Positions 26,129-35,307 are shown, counted from the stretch's first letter. The stretch is 64,000 nucleotides of DNA from Dyella lutea (GCF_024158035.1 NZ_JAMZEK010000003.1:496001-560000), one strand, 5' to 3'. Numbers and translations: made by a program. Notes: generated from the sequence alone by a model not told the origin.

Positions 26129-26590
26129 TCATTTCACCGCGATGCGCTGGCTGCTTCCATTCGGCTTCTTCGGCAAGGTCAGCGTGAGCACGCCACCCTC
26201 GTAGCGGGCCTCGGCCTTGCTGCTGTCGACTTCGGCCGGCAGGCTGAAGGCGCGGAACACGCGTCCGACGTAGCGTTCGTTCACCAGCGCATGCTCGTTC
26301 TCCTTCTTTTCGCTGCTGTGCCTGGCTTCGGCGCTGATTGCCACCTGGCCGCCGTCCACCGAGATCTCGATGTCGTTCTTGTCGACGCCGGGAATATCGG
26401 CCTTGACCACGTAGGCCTCGTCTTTTTCGGACACGTCCAGGCGCATCTCCGGGATCATGTCCACGTCGCGCCAGAACGCCCGGCTGGCCATCGGACGGAA
26501 CACGTCGTCGAAGGCGCCGAGCGGAAAGCCGGCGAGCGGATCGATGCGGGCGGGACTCTTGAAGGGGTTCCAGTGTGTGAGGGTGCTCAT
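26129..26590 (-). CDS. Hsp20/alpha-crystallin small heat-shock protein
   Basis: The 153-residue chaperone has the alpha-crystallin domain from MRLDVSEKDEAYVVKADIPG through RVFRAFSLPAEVD and ends with a short C-terminal extension LPKKPNGSSQRIAVK. It forms oligomers that hold unfolded proteins. The ATG at 26590 is preceded by a GGAGGAACC site. Its promoter has an FNR-type box instead of an obvious heat-shock element, and it closes the stress cluster. Confidence 0.9.
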   Translation of the reverse strand: MSTLTHWNPFKSPARIDPLAGFPLGAFDDVFRPMASRAFWRDVDMIPEMRLDVSEKDEAYVVKADIPGVDKNDIEISVDGGQVAISAEARHSSEKKENEHALVNERYVGRVFRAFSLPAEVDSSKAEARYEGGVLTLTLPKKPNGSSQRIAVK

Positions 26591-26672
26591 GGTGGTTCCT
26601 CCGGGTTGGGCGATGGCGCAACGGCTCGGGTCACGCCAGCAGGCAATCTGCGTCCGCCGCAGCGGTGTGGTG

Positions 26673-26686
26673 TTGATTCCGGTCAA
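26673..26686 (-). promoter_or_regulatory. FNR-type box for hsp20
   Basis: On the minus strand the box is TTGACCGGAATCAA, with CAGATT as the -10 after 22 bp. It is the last box of the cluster. Confidence 0.7.
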
Positions 26687-26829
26687 GCTTGCGTAGCGGG
26701 GGAATCACATCTTCACTGCTGCCGATCCGGCGCGTCGGGTGTACCGTTCACGGGTTGCTCCGTCGCCCGCTGCCCGCGGGTGCCCCTGCCGTCCCGCCGG
26801 CGTCCGCCGCTTCCCGGAGGTCAGACTGC

Positions 26830-27483
26830 ATGTCCCAGCGCAAGCCACCCCAGCCGCCCACGGGCGATGCCCCCGCTCCCGCCGTGTCGATCAGCCGGCG
26901 AGGCTTCCTGCAGATGGTCGGCGTCACCGGTGCGGCCTCCACCCTGGGCCTGGGCGGCCACGCCCTGGCGGCGACCGCGATGGCGCACCTGCCGCCGGAC
27001 GTGCCGGGCAAGGACGGTGACGGCACGGTCACCGTGAAGCTCACCGTCAACGGCCAGCCGCGCACGCTCACCGTCGATCCGCGCACCACCCTGCTCGACG
27101 CGCTGCGCGAGCACCTCGCGCTCACCGGCACCAAGAAGGGCTGCGACCATGGCCAGTGCGGCGCCTGCACGGTGCACGTCAACGGCCGCCGGGTGAACGC
27201 CTGCCTCAGCCTGCTGGCGATGCACGAGGGCGACAGCATCACCACCATCGAGGGGCTCGGCGCACCCGGGCGGCTGCACCCGATGCAGCAGGCCTTCCTC
27301 GACCACGACGGCTACCAGTGCGGCTACTGCACCTCCGGCCAGATCATGTCGGCGGTGGCGATGCTGGACGAACCGTGGGCCGCCGACGACACGGCCATGA
27401 AGGAGGCGATGGCCGGCAACATCTGCCGCTGCGGCGCCTATCCGAACATCCACGCCGCGATCCGGCAGGTCCGCAAGGGCTGA
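26830..27483 (+). CDS. paoA: Periplasmic aldehyde oxidoreductase, 2Fe-2S subunit (PaoA-type)
   Basis: The 217-residue subunit of a molybdenum hydroxylase carries a Tat signal with SRRGFLQM near residue 23, so the complex is exported folded. The plant-type [2Fe-2S] cluster is bound by GCDHGQCGACTVHVNGRRVNAC, and the second cluster by the four cysteines in QCGYCTSGQ and ICRCGAYPN. It passes electrons from the molybdenum centre to FAD. The ATG at 26830 gives a normal Tat leader. Eleven bases separate it from the FAD subunit. Confidence 0.9.
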   Translation: MSQRKPPQPPTGDAPAPAVSISRRGFLQMVGVTGAASTLGLGGHALAATAMAHLPPDVPGKDGDGTVTVKLTVNGQPRTLTVDPRTTLLDALREHLALTGTKKGCDHGQCGACTVHVNGRRVNACLSLLAMHEGDSITTIEGLGAPGRLHPMQQAFLDHDGYQCGYCTSGQIMSAVAMLDEPWAADDTAMKEAMAGNICRCGAYPNIHAAIRQVRKG

Positions 27484-27494
27484 GGGAGCACACC

Positions 27495-28496
27495 ATGCAG
27501 GCCTTCACCTTCCTCCGCGCCACCGACGCCCGCCAGGCGATCGACGCCGGCGCGCGTTCCCCCACCGCCCAGCAGGGCGCCAGCGTGCGCTTCGTCGCCG
27601 GCGGCACCACCCTGCTCGACCTGATGAAGCTGCACGTGGAAATGCCGCAGCAGGTGGTGGACATCAACCACCTGCCGCTGGACCGCATCGAGCGCACCCA
27701 CGACGGCGGCCTGAAGATCGGCGCGCTGGCGCGCAACAGCGACGTGGCCAACCACGCCGAGGTGCAGCGCGACTACGCGGTGCTGTCGCAGGCGCTGCTC
27801 GCCGGCGCGTCGGCGCAGCTGCGCAACATGGCCACCACCGGCGGCAACCTGCTGCAGCGCACGCGCTGCATGTACTTCCGCGACGAGCACATGCCGTGCA
27901 ACAAGCGCCAGCCCGGCAGCGGCTGCCCGGCGATCGGCGGCGCCAACCGCACGCTGGCGATCCTGGGCACCAGCGACCACTGCATCGCCACCAACCCCAG
28001 CGACCAGAACGTGGCGCTGGCCGCGCTGGAGGCACGCATCGCGATCCACGGCGCGCAGGGCGAGCGCATCGTGCCGATCGCGGATTTCTTCCTGCTGCCG
28101 GGCGACACGCCCGACCGCGAGACGGTGATGCAGCCGGGCGACCTGATCACCCACGTGCTGCTGCCGCCGCCGAAGGCCGGCACGCGCTCGCACTATCTCA
28201 AGCTGCGCGACCGCGCCTCGTACGAGTTCGCGCTGGCCTCGGCCGCGGTGGTGCTGGGCGTGGACGGCGGGCGCATCCATCACGCCCGCGTGGCGCTGGG
28301 CGGGGTCGGCACGCGCCCATGGCGCGCGCCCGAAGCCGAGCAAGCCCTGCTCGGCCGGCCCGCCACGCCGGCCAGCTTCGCCGCGGCCGCGACCGCGGCG
28401 CTGCGCGACGCCCACGCGCAGAGCGAGAACGGCTTCAAGGTGGAGCTGGCCCGCCGCTGCCTGGTGCACGCCCTCACCACCGTGGCCACCGCCTGA
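27495..28496 (+). CDS. paoB: Periplasmic aldehyde oxidoreductase, FAD subunit (PaoB-type)
   Basis: The 333-residue FAD-binding subunit has the VRFVAGGTTLLDLMKLHVE pyrophosphate region, ATTGGNLLQRTRC and the central cysteines RCMYFRDEHMPCNKRQPGSGC. This insertion binds an extra [4Fe-4S] cluster in E. coli PaoB and separates PaoB from other XdhB-type proteins. The C-terminal CO-dehydrogenase flavoprotein domain follows. It needs no signal of its own because it is carried out with PaoA. Confidence 0.88.
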   Translation: MQAFTFLRATDARQAIDAGARSPTAQQGASVRFVAGGTTLLDLMKLHVEMPQQVVDINHLPLDRIERTHDGGLKIGALARNSDVANHAEVQRDYAVLSQALLAGASAQLRNMATTGGNLLQRTRCMYFRDEHMPCNKRQPGSGCPAIGGANRTLAILGTSDHCIATNPSDQNVALAALEARIAIHGAQGERIVPIADFFLLPGDTPDRETVMQPGDLITHVLLPPPKAGTRSHYLKLRDRASYEFALASAAVVLGVDGGRIHHARVALGGVGTRPWRAPEAEQALLGRPATPASFAAAATAALRDAHAQSENGFKVELARRCLVHALTTVATA

Positions 28497-28519
28497 GCGC
28501 CCCGCGAGGAGAACCGACC

Positions 28520-30742
28520 ATGTCCCCCGACGCCACCTCCGCCCGGCCCGCCATCGGCGCTTCCATCCCGCGCGTGGACGGCCCGCTGAAGGTCAGCGGC
28601 CGCGCCACCTACAGTTCCGATCATCACTTCCCCGGCCTGCTCTATGCGGTACCGGTAGGCGCGACCGTCGCCCGCGGCGAAGTCGCCAGCATCGACGACT
28701 CCGCCGCCGCGGCCATGCCCGGCGTGCGCAAGGTCTACACCCGCGCCAACCTCGGCACGTTCTACAAACCCGGCAAGTCCGGGACCATCGACGAAAGCCG
28801 GCCGCCGTTCGAGGACGACACCGTCCACTACTACGGCCAGTACGTGGCGCTGGTGGTGGCCGACACCTTCGAGCAGGCCACCGCCGCGGCCCGCGCGGTG
28901 AAGGTGGACTACCGCAACGTGGTCGCGCCGGACGTGCGCATGCAGCTCACCGCCGAGGAGAACCAGACCACCGACTCCGAGCGCGGCCAGGTCGATGCCG
29001 CGCTGGCCAGCGCCCCGGTGACGGTCGACCAGACCTACACCACGCCGCCGGAAACCCACAATCCGATCGAGCTGCACGCCAGCGTGGCGGTGTGGGACGG
29101 CAAGGCGTTCACGCTGTACGAGACCACCCAGTCGATCATGAACCACCGCGCCGTGATGGCGCAGATGCTGGGCGTGCCGAAGGAGAACGTGCGCATCGTC
29201 ACCGAGTTCCTCGGCTCCGGCTTCGGCGGCAAGCTGTGGCCCTGGCCGCATGCCCTGCTCGCCGCCGCCGCCGCGCGCGACTTGGGCAAGCCGGTCAAGC
29301 TGGTGGTGACGCGCCAGATGATGTTCCACAACGTCGGCCACCGCACCAACACCCAGCAGCGCGTGCGGCTGGGCGCGAACCACGACGGCAAGCTGATCGC
29401 GCTGCGCCAGGACTTCATCTACCGCACCTCGCGCATCGACGACTCCAAGGAAGACTGCGGCGAGGTCACCGCCTTTCTCTACTCCACGCCCAACCTCAAG
29501 GTCACCAGCGCCCGCGCCCGCCGCGACATCGCGCCGAACACCGCCATGCGCGGCCCCGGTGCGGTGCCGGGCCTGTTCGCGATCGAGTCGGCGATGGACG
29601 AGCTGGCGCTGGCGCTGAAGATCGATCCGGTGGAACTGCGTCTGCGCAACGAGCCGGAAATCGACGAGAGCCTCGGCATCCCGTTCTCCTCGCGCCATAT
29701 GAAGGAGTGCCTGACTCGCGGCGCCGAGCGCTTCGGCTGGGCGCGGCGCAATCCGGCGATCGGCTCGATGCGGCACGACGGCGTGGTGCTCGGCTGGGGC
29801 ATGGCCGCCTGCGCGTGGATGGCGCAGCGGCTCGACGCCGAGGTGTCGCTGCTGCTCAACGCCGACGGCAGCGTGCGCGTGGCCAGCGGCACGCAGGACA
29901 TCGGCACCGGCACCTACACCATGCTGGCGCAGATGGTGGCGCACGACCTGGGCGTGCCGATCGAGCGCATCCAGGTGGTGATTGGCGACAGTGCGCTGCC
30001 GCCGGGGCCGCTCTCCGGCGGCTCGATGGTCACCGGCTCGCTGGTGCCGGCGGTGGCGCAGGCCGCGGCCGGCGCGGTGAAGCAATTGCTGGACACCGCC
30101 GCCGGCCACGGGCCGTTCGCCGGGGCGAAAGCCGGGCAGCTCGCCTTCACCGAGGGCCGCGTGCACCTGCGCAGCGGCACGCCGGCCGATGGCGTGCCGT
30201 TCGCCGACATCCTGAAGCAGGCGCGGCTGGCGCACGTCGAAGGCAAGGGCAAGTCGCGCAACACCTTCGGCGACAAGGAGGCGAAGAAGTTTTCCATGCA
30301 CTCCTACGGCGCGCACTTCGTCGAGGTGACCTGGGAGCCGGCCATCGCCCGGCTGCGGGTCAGCCGCGTGGTCACCGCGATCGATGCCGGGCGCATCCTC
30401 AACCCGCTCACCGGGCGCAACCAGATCGAGGGCGCGATCGCGATGGGCGTGGGCATGGCGCTGTTCGAGGACACCCATTACGAACCGCTGCACGGCAAGG
30501 CGATCAACAGCAACCTGGCCGACTACATCATGACCACCCACGCCGACATGCCGGACGTCGACGTACTGTTCCTCGACTACCCGGACACGAAGCTCAATGC
30601 GCTCGGCGCCCGCGGCATCGGCGAGATCGGCCTGGCCGGCGTGGCCCCGGCGATCGCCAACGCGGTGCATCACGCCACCGGCGTGCGCGCGCGCGACCTG
30701 CCGGTGAAGATCGAGGACCTGCTGGCCTCGCACGTGGTCTAG
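28520..30742 (+). CDS. paoC: Periplasmic aldehyde oxidoreductase, molybdenum subunit (PaoC-type)
   Basis: The 740-residue catalytic subunit binds molybdopterin cytosine dinucleotide and oxidises aldehydes to acids. Typical blocks are FLGSGFGGKLWPWPHALLAA, RGPGAVPGLFAIESAMDELA, GTQDIGTGTYT, and the C-terminal GARGIGEIGLAG, whose glutamate is the general base. The length matches E. coli PaoC (about 730). It lies 23 bases after paoB. Aromatic aldehydes are the known substrates of the family. Confidence 0.9.
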   Translation: MSPDATSARPAIGASIPRVDGPLKVSGRATYSSDHHFPGLLYAVPVGATVARGEVASIDDSAAAAMPGVRKVYTRANLGTFYKPGKSGTIDESRPPFEDDTVHYYGQYVALVVADTFEQATAAARAVKVDYRNVVAPDVRMQLTAEENQTTDSERGQVDAALASAPVTVDQTYTTPPETHNPIELHASVAVWDGKAFTLYETTQSIMNHRAVMAQMLGVPKENVRIVTEFLGSGFGGKLWPWPHALLAAAAARDLGKPVKLVVTRQMMFHNVGHRTNTQQRVRLGANHDGKLIALRQDFIYRTSRIDDSKEDCGEVTAFLYSTPNLKVTSARARRDIAPNTAMRGPGAVPGLFAIESAMDELALALKIDPVELRLRNEPEIDESLGIPFSSRHMKECLTRGAERFGWARRNPAIGSMRHDGVVLGWGMAACAWMAQRLDAEVSLLLNADGSVRVASGTQDIGTGTYTMLAQMVAHDLGVPIERIQVVIGDSALPPGPLSGGSMVTGSLVPAVAQAAAGAVKQLLDTAAGHGPFAGAKAGQLAFTEGRVHLRSGTPADGVPFADILKQARLAHVEGKGKSRNTFGDKEAKKFSMHSYGAHFVEVTWEPAIARLRVSRVVTAIDAGRILNPLTGRNQIEGAIAMGVGMALFEDTHYEPLHGKAINSNLADYIMTTHADMPDVDVLFLDYPDTKLNALGARGIGEIGLAGVAPAIANAVHHATGVRARDLPVKIEDLLASHVV

Positions 30743-30843
30743 CACCGCGCTCCGGCCACGGCGGGCCGCCGCCCGCCGTGGCGTACCCCTGCCCCACTCC
30801 AGGATTCCCGCCCGATGCATCTGCCGACGGATTCCGTCCCCCG

Positions 30844-31938
30844 ATGAATTCGCCGCACGAACTGGCCCTGCTGATCGACGCCCTGCACGCACTGCACGGC
30901 GACGCCCATCCGCGCGCCGCGCTCGCCACGCTGACCCGCACGCGCGGCTCCACCTTCCGCCGGCCCGGCACGCACATGCTGGTGTTGGAGGACGGCCGGC
31001 TGGTCTGCGAGCTGTCCGGCGGCTGCCCGCAGCGCGACATCGAGCTGCGCGCCCGCGAGGCCATCGCCAGTGGCCAGCCGCGCCTGCTGCACTACAACGC
31101 CGACTCCGGTCTGGACGTGCTGATGGAGATGGGCTGCGGCGGCGAGCTGGAGATCCTCATCGAGCCGCTGCTGTCGCCCGGCGCCACCGACTTTGCCGCA
31201 CCGCTGGCGCGCTGCATGGAATCGCGCGCCTCCGCGCGGCTGGCGACGCTGCTCGCCGTGGACGGCCAGGTGCTGGAACCGCGCCGCCTGCTTAGCTGCG
31301 ACGGCGAGGTGTGCTTCGACGGCACCGGTGACGAGGCATGGCGAGCGGCACTGGCCGCCGCCTGTGCGGACTGGCCCGGACGCGGCGCGGGCACGCACCG
31401 GCTGGCCACGCCGCGCGGCGAGCTGGACGTGTTGGTAGAGGCGATCGATCCGCCGCACGCGCTGGTGGTGGTGGGCTCCAGTGCGGCGGCCCGTGCGCTG
31501 CTGCCGGTATCCGGCGCGCTGGGGTGGCGGACCACCCTGGTCGACAGCGATCCCGACCGGCTTAGCCGCCACGAGCCGCTGCCCGGCCTGAGCAGCCTCT
31601 GCACCACGCCGGACGGCCTGCGCGAAGCGCTGCCGCTGGACCGGCATACCTCGGTCGTGGTGATCACCCACAACCTCGAACAGGACATCGCCTGGCTGGC
31701 CGCGCTGCGCGATGCGCCGGTCGCCTATGTCGGCGCACTGGGATCGCGCGAGCGGGTCGCCCGCATGCGGCATGCCCACGAACTGGCCGGGCTGCGCCTG
31801 CACGCGCCAGCAGGGCTGGACATCGGTTCGGAAACGCCGGAGGAGATCGCGCTCGCGGTGGCCGCCGAGATCATGGCCGTGCTCAACGGACGCGGCGGCG
31901 GACCGCTGCGCGACAACGACGGCGCCATCCACGGATGA
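30844..31938 (+). CDS. XdhC/PaoD-type molybdenum cofactor maturation factor
   Basis: The 364-residue cytoplasmic chaperone has the XdhC N-terminal domain (TRTRGSTFRRPGTHMLVLEDG in pieces, LSGGCPQRDIELRA) and a C-terminal Rossmann domain (YVGALGSRERVARM, GLDIGSETPEEIALAVAAEI). Such proteins bind the cofactor, sulfurate it and insert it into the apoenzyme. The CxGGC-like cysteine in SGGCP is conserved. It overlaps the downstream cytidylyltransferase by four bases (ATGA). Confidence 0.88.
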   Translation: MNSPHELALLIDALHALHGDAHPRAALATLTRTRGSTFRRPGTHMLVLEDGRLVCELSGGCPQRDIELRAREAIASGQPRLLHYNADSGLDVLMEMGCGGELEILIEPLLSPGATDFAAPLARCMESRASARLATLLAVDGQVLEPRRLLSCDGEVCFDGTGDEAWRAALAAACADWPGRGAGTHRLATPRGELDVLVEAIDPPHALVVVGSSAAARALLPVSGALGWRTTLVDSDPDRLSRHEPLPGLSSLCTTPDGLREALPLDRHTSVVVITHNLEQDIAWLAALRDAPVAYVGALGSRERVARMRHAHELAGLRLHAPAGLDIGSETPEEIALAVAAEIMAVLNGRGGGPLRDNDGAIHG

Positions 31939-32567
31939 ACGCCGCCGACGGCACACCGGTGATCCTGCTGCTGGCCGCCGGCGAAGGCGCCCGCTTCGGC
32001 GGCATCAAGCAACTGGCTGAGGTCGACGGCGAGCCGATGATCCGTCGCAGCGCCCGCCAGGCGCTGGCCTGCGGCGTGCCGGTGCGGGTGCTGCTCGGCG
32101 CCCATGCCGACGCGGTAGCGCAGGTGCTGGTCGATCTGCCGCTCGAGCTGCATGTCCATCCGGACTGGGCCCGGGGCATGGGCGACTCGCTGGCCGCTGG
32201 CGTGCGCGAGGTGCAGGTGCGGCATCCGCACGCCAGTGGCGTGCTGGTGGCGCTGGCCGACCAGCCCTGGATCGGCCCGCGGCTGCTGCCTGCGCTGCTC
32301 GAGGCCCACGCACGCTCGCCGCGGCGGATCATCGCTACCACCCTCGACGGCCGCGCCGGACCACCCGTCCTGTTCCCCCGCGACGACTTCGCCGCGCTCG
32401 CCGCACTCAGCGGGGCGCACGGCGCCCGCGCGCTGCTGCAGCGCGAGGCCGCCCGCGTGATCCTGCTCGACCCGCGCGATCATGACGCCGACCTGCTCGA
32501 CATCGATACGCCGCACGACCTGGCCCGAGCCACCCACCCGCCCGCCAACACGACGGACCGCCCGTGA
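31935..32567 (+). CDS. mocA: MocA-like molybdenum cofactor cytidylyltransferase
   Basis: The 210-residue nucleotidyltransferase has the MobA/MocA signature LLLAAGEGARFGGIKQLAEVDG at the N-terminus and LVALADQPWIGP at the metal-binding aspartate. The MocA branch makes the cytosine dinucleotide form used by PaoC. TTLDGRAGPPVLFPRDDF is typical of this branch. It overlaps the genes on both sides by four bases, so it is in one coupled operon with xdhC and the MFS gene. Confidence 0.85.
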   Translation: MNAADGTPVILLLAAGEGARFGGIKQLAEVDGEPMIRRSARQALACGVPVRVLLGAHADAVAQVLVDLPLELHVHPDWARGMGDSLAAGVREVQVRHPHASGVLVALADQPWIGPRLLPALLEAHARSPRRIIATTLDGRAGPPVLFPRDDFAALAALSGAHGARALLQREAARVILLDPRDHDADLLDIDTPHDLARATHPPANTTDRP

Positions 32568-33796
32568 ACCCCACACCGACGTCGCCACCCACCCGCCACT
32601 GGTTGAACCGCACCGTCGCCGGCGCCGGCCTCACCAGCGCGCTGGGCGATTTCTGCTACGAGACGACCACGGTGATCCTGCCCGGCTTCCTCGCCGTGCT
32701 CGGCATTCCGGCCGCCGCGCTGGGGCTGATCGAGGGCGCCGCCGATGCGCTGGCCAGCTTCACCAAGATGGTCGCCGGCCACCTCGCCGATCGGCTCGGC
32801 CACCGCAAGGCGCTGGTGGTTGCCGGCTACGCGCTGACGCCAGTGGGCCAGATGCTGATCGCGCTGGCCGCCGGATGGCCGCTGCTGCTCGCCGGCCGGC
32901 TGGTATCCTGGTTCGGCAAGGGACTGCGCGGGCCGCTGCGCGACGCCATCGTGGTGCAGGCGGTGAGTGAGACCACCCGCGGCCGCGCCTTCGGGTTTCA
33001 CCGGGCCGCCGACACGCTGGGCGCGGTGGCCGGTCCGCTGCTGGGCGTCGCCCTGCTCGGCTGGGCGCGCGGGCTGGACGGCGGCGATCCGGCCTGGCCA
33101 TTCCGGCTGGTGCTGTGGCTGTCGCTGGTCCCGGGCGTGCTGGCGGTGCTGGCATTCCTGCTGCTGGTGCGCGATCCGGGCGAATCGCCCAATCCCGGGC
33201 TGCGGCTGATGCGCTCGCTGCGCGAGCTGCCGGCCCGCTTCAAGCGCTACCTCGCCGCGATCGGCCTGTTCGGCGTCGGCGACTTCTCGCACAGCCTGCT
33301 GATCCTCGCCGCAACCACCCTGCTGGCGCCGTCGCTTGGCGTGGTGGAAGCCGCGCAGGTGGCCGGCCTGCTGTACGTGGGCCGCAACGTGGTGCAGGTG
33401 CTGGCCTCGTTTCCGATCGGCGCGCTGGCGGACCGCGTCGGCCACCGGCCCGTGCTGGTGGCTGGCTACGCGCTGGGGGCGCTGACCGGCGGACTGATGG
33501 CGCTTGCGATGCTTCGGCAGGTGCACAGCGTGGCGCTGCTCGCCGGGGTGTTCGTGGTCGCCGGTCTCTACACCGCGGTGCAGGAGGCGCTGGAATCGAC
33601 CGTCACCGCCTCGATGGTGCCGGCCGACCGGCTGTCCACCAGCTACGGCGCGCTGGGCACGGTGAACGGCGCGGCCAAGTTCGTCTCCAGCGCGGCGGTG
33701 GGGCTGGCCTGGAGCCTGCACTCGCCCGCCGCCGGCTTCGCGCTCGCCGCCGGCCTGATGCTGGCCGGCACGCTGGCGATGCTGCGCACGCGCTGA
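32564..33796 (+). CDS. MFS transporter inside the molybdenum operon
   Basis: The 410-residue, 12-helix carrier has the MFS loop signature GHLADRLGHRKALVVAGY in its first half and FPIGALADRVGHRPVLVAGY in the second, the classic duplication. It overlaps mocA by four bases, so it is translated with the aldehyde oxidoreductase genes. A substrate or product of the oxidoreductase is a reasonable guess for its cargo, but nothing in the sequence names it. Confidence 0.8.
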   Translation: MNPTPTSPPTRHWLNRTVAGAGLTSALGDFCYETTTVILPGFLAVLGIPAAALGLIEGAADALASFTKMVAGHLADRLGHRKALVVAGYALTPVGQMLIALAAGWPLLLAGRLVSWFGKGLRGPLRDAIVVQAVSETTRGRAFGFHRAADTLGAVAGPLLGVALLGWARGLDGGDPAWPFRLVLWLSLVPGVLAVLAFLLLVRDPGESPNPGLRLMRSLRELPARFKRYLAAIGLFGVGDFSHSLLILAATTLLAPSLGVVEAAQVAGLLYVGRNVVQVLASFPIGALADRVGHRPVLVAGYALGALTGGLMALAMLRQVHSVALLAGVFVVAGLYTAVQEALESTVTASMVPADRLSTSYGALGTVNGAAKFVSSAAVGLAWSLHSPAAGFALAAGLMLAGTLAMLRTR

Positions 33797-33827
33797 GCCG
33801 GGACGGTTGTCCGGCAGCGGGAATCGT

Positions 33828-33851
33828 CGTTATATAGCCAGGTTAATAACG
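33828..33851. promoter_or_regulatory. ModE operator upstream of modA
   Basis: CGTTATAT and TAATAACG form an inverted repeat separated by eight bases, closely matching the known ModE site that represses mod operons when molybdate is plentiful. It lies 15 bp before the modA ATG. Confidence 0.85.
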
Positions 33852-33866
33852 ACGTCCGGCATCGCC

Positions 33867-34625
33867 ATGCGCGCTTTTCCTACCCGCCGTCTCACCGCCC
33901 TGCTGCTGGCGCTTGCCGCCCTCGGGAGCGCCCGCGCGGACGACCTGGTGGTGTCGGCCGCCTCCAGCCTGACCAATGCCTTCCAGGCCGTCGCCAAAAG
34001 CTACGAGGCCGCCCATCCTGGCACCCACGTGGTGCTGAACTTCGCCTCCTCCGACACCTTGCTGCGGCAGATCCTCAATGGCGCGCCGGCCGACGTGTAC
34101 GCCTCGGCCGACCAGGTGGCGATGGACCGCGCGCAGTCGCAGGGTGCCATCGTGCCCGGCACACGGGTCGACTTCGCCGGCAACCAGCTGGTGGTGATCG
34201 TGCCGACAGGAACCCGCACCCACCTCACCGCGCTCGCCGACCTGGCCGGACCGGGATTCAAGCGCATCGCCTGGGGCAACCCGGCATCGGTGCCGGTGGG
34301 ACGCTACACGCAGCGCGTCCTGCACGACGCCGGCCTGAGCGGTCAGTTGGCGCCGCGGGCAGTACTGGCGCAAAACGTGCGGCAGTGCCTGGACTATGTC
34401 GTGCGCGACGAGGTCGATGCCGGCTTCGTCTACGCCACCGACGCCGCCATCGCCGGCGACAAGGTGAAGGTGGCGCTGCGCCTGCCCACGCCCACGCCGA
34501 TCACCTACCCCATCGCCGTCGTCGCGCATTCGGCTCGTGCCAGCGAGGCGCGGTCCTTCATCGATTTCGTGCGCTCGGCCGCCGGCCAGCAGGCGATGGC
34601 CCGCTTCGGCTTCCTGGCACCCTGA
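33867..34625 (+). CDS. modA: Molybdate ABC transporter, periplasmic binding protein
   Basis: The 252-residue protein has a cleavable signal peptide (LTALLLALAALGSARA) and the ModA fold. VSAASSLTNAFQAV supplies the serine loop that binds the oxyanion, and NFASSDTLLRQI the second binding serine. C-terminal blocks are VDAGFVYATDA and YPIAVVAHS. It captures molybdate or tungstate in the periplasm. The ATG at 33867 follows the ModE operator immediately, so the transcript leader is short. Confidence 0.9.
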   Translation: MRAFPTRRLTALLLALAALGSARADDLVVSAASSLTNAFQAVAKSYEAAHPGTHVVLNFASSDTLLRQILNGAPADVYASADQVAMDRAQSQGAIVPGTRVDFAGNQLVVIVPTGTRTHLTALADLAGPGFKRIAWGNPASVPVGRYTQRVLHDAGLSGQLAPRAVLAQNVRQCLDYVVRDEVDAGFVYATDAAIAGDKVKVALRLPTPTPITYPIAVVAHSARASEARSFIDFVRSAAGQQAMARFGFLAP

Positions 34626-34629
34626 CGCC

Positions 34630-35307
34630 GTGCGACCGGAGATCTGGCAGCCACTGCTGCTGTCGCTGAAGGTCGCGCTGTGGGCGACCGGGATCAATCT
34701 CGTGCTTGGCGTCACCGTGGCCTACGGGTTGTCGCGCTGGCGCTCGCGGCTCAACGCCACCGTCGACGCGCTGCTGACCCTGCCGCTGGTGCTGCCACCG
34801 ACCGTGCTGGGCTACTACCTGCTGGTGCTGCTCGGGCGACGCGGCCTGATCGGCGGCTGGCTCGACGACCTGGGCCTCAACCCCGTGTTCACCTGGCAGG
34901 GCGCAGTGATCGCCGCCACGCTGGCCGCCTTCCCGCTGGTGCAGAAGGCGGCACGGGCTGCGTTCGAAGGTGTGGACGTGCAACTGGAGGACGCGGCGAA
35001 AGTGCTGGGCCTGAAGCCGCTGGCGGTATTCGTGCGGGTGTCGCTGCCACTGGCCATGCGCGGCATCGTCGCCGGCGCCCTGCTCGCCTTCGCCCGGGCG
35101 CTGGGCGAGTTCGGCGCCACGCTGATGATCGCCGGCAACCTGCCCGGCCGCACGCAGACGCTGTCGGTAGCGATCTATTCGGCGATCGAGGCGGGCGACG
35201 ACGCCGGCGCCAACCTGCTGGTGCTGGTCGCCTCGCTCACCTGCGTGACGGCGCTGCTGGTCGCCAGCCGGCTGACCCGCGAACGCACCCCGCGGAGGGC
35301 CGCCTGA
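34630..35307 (+). CDS. modB: Molybdate ABC transporter, permease
   Basis: The 225-residue inner-membrane permease has five or six helices and the EAA-like loop ARALGEFGATLMIAGN that docks to the ATPase. LPLVLPPTVLGYYLLVLLG is typical of ModB. The GTG start at 34630 lies four bases after the modA stop, and the gene's TGATG overlaps the modC start. Confidence 0.9.
   Translation: MRPEIWQPLLLSLKVALWATGINLVLGVTVAYGLSRWRSRLNATVDALLTLPLVLPPTVLGYYLLVLLGRRGLIGGWLDDLGLNPVFTWQGAVIAATLAAFPLVQKAARAAFEGVDVQLEDAAKVLGLKPLAVFVRVSLPLAMRGIVAGALLAFARALGEFGATLMIAGNLPGRTQTLSVAIYSAIEAGDDAGANLLVLVASLTCVTALLVASRLTRERTPRRAA

Noticed and set aside
28280-30892. 870-codon open frame antisense to paoC
   Set aside because: Low-complexity His/Arg/Gly product with no family blocks; paoC on the plus strand is fully supported.
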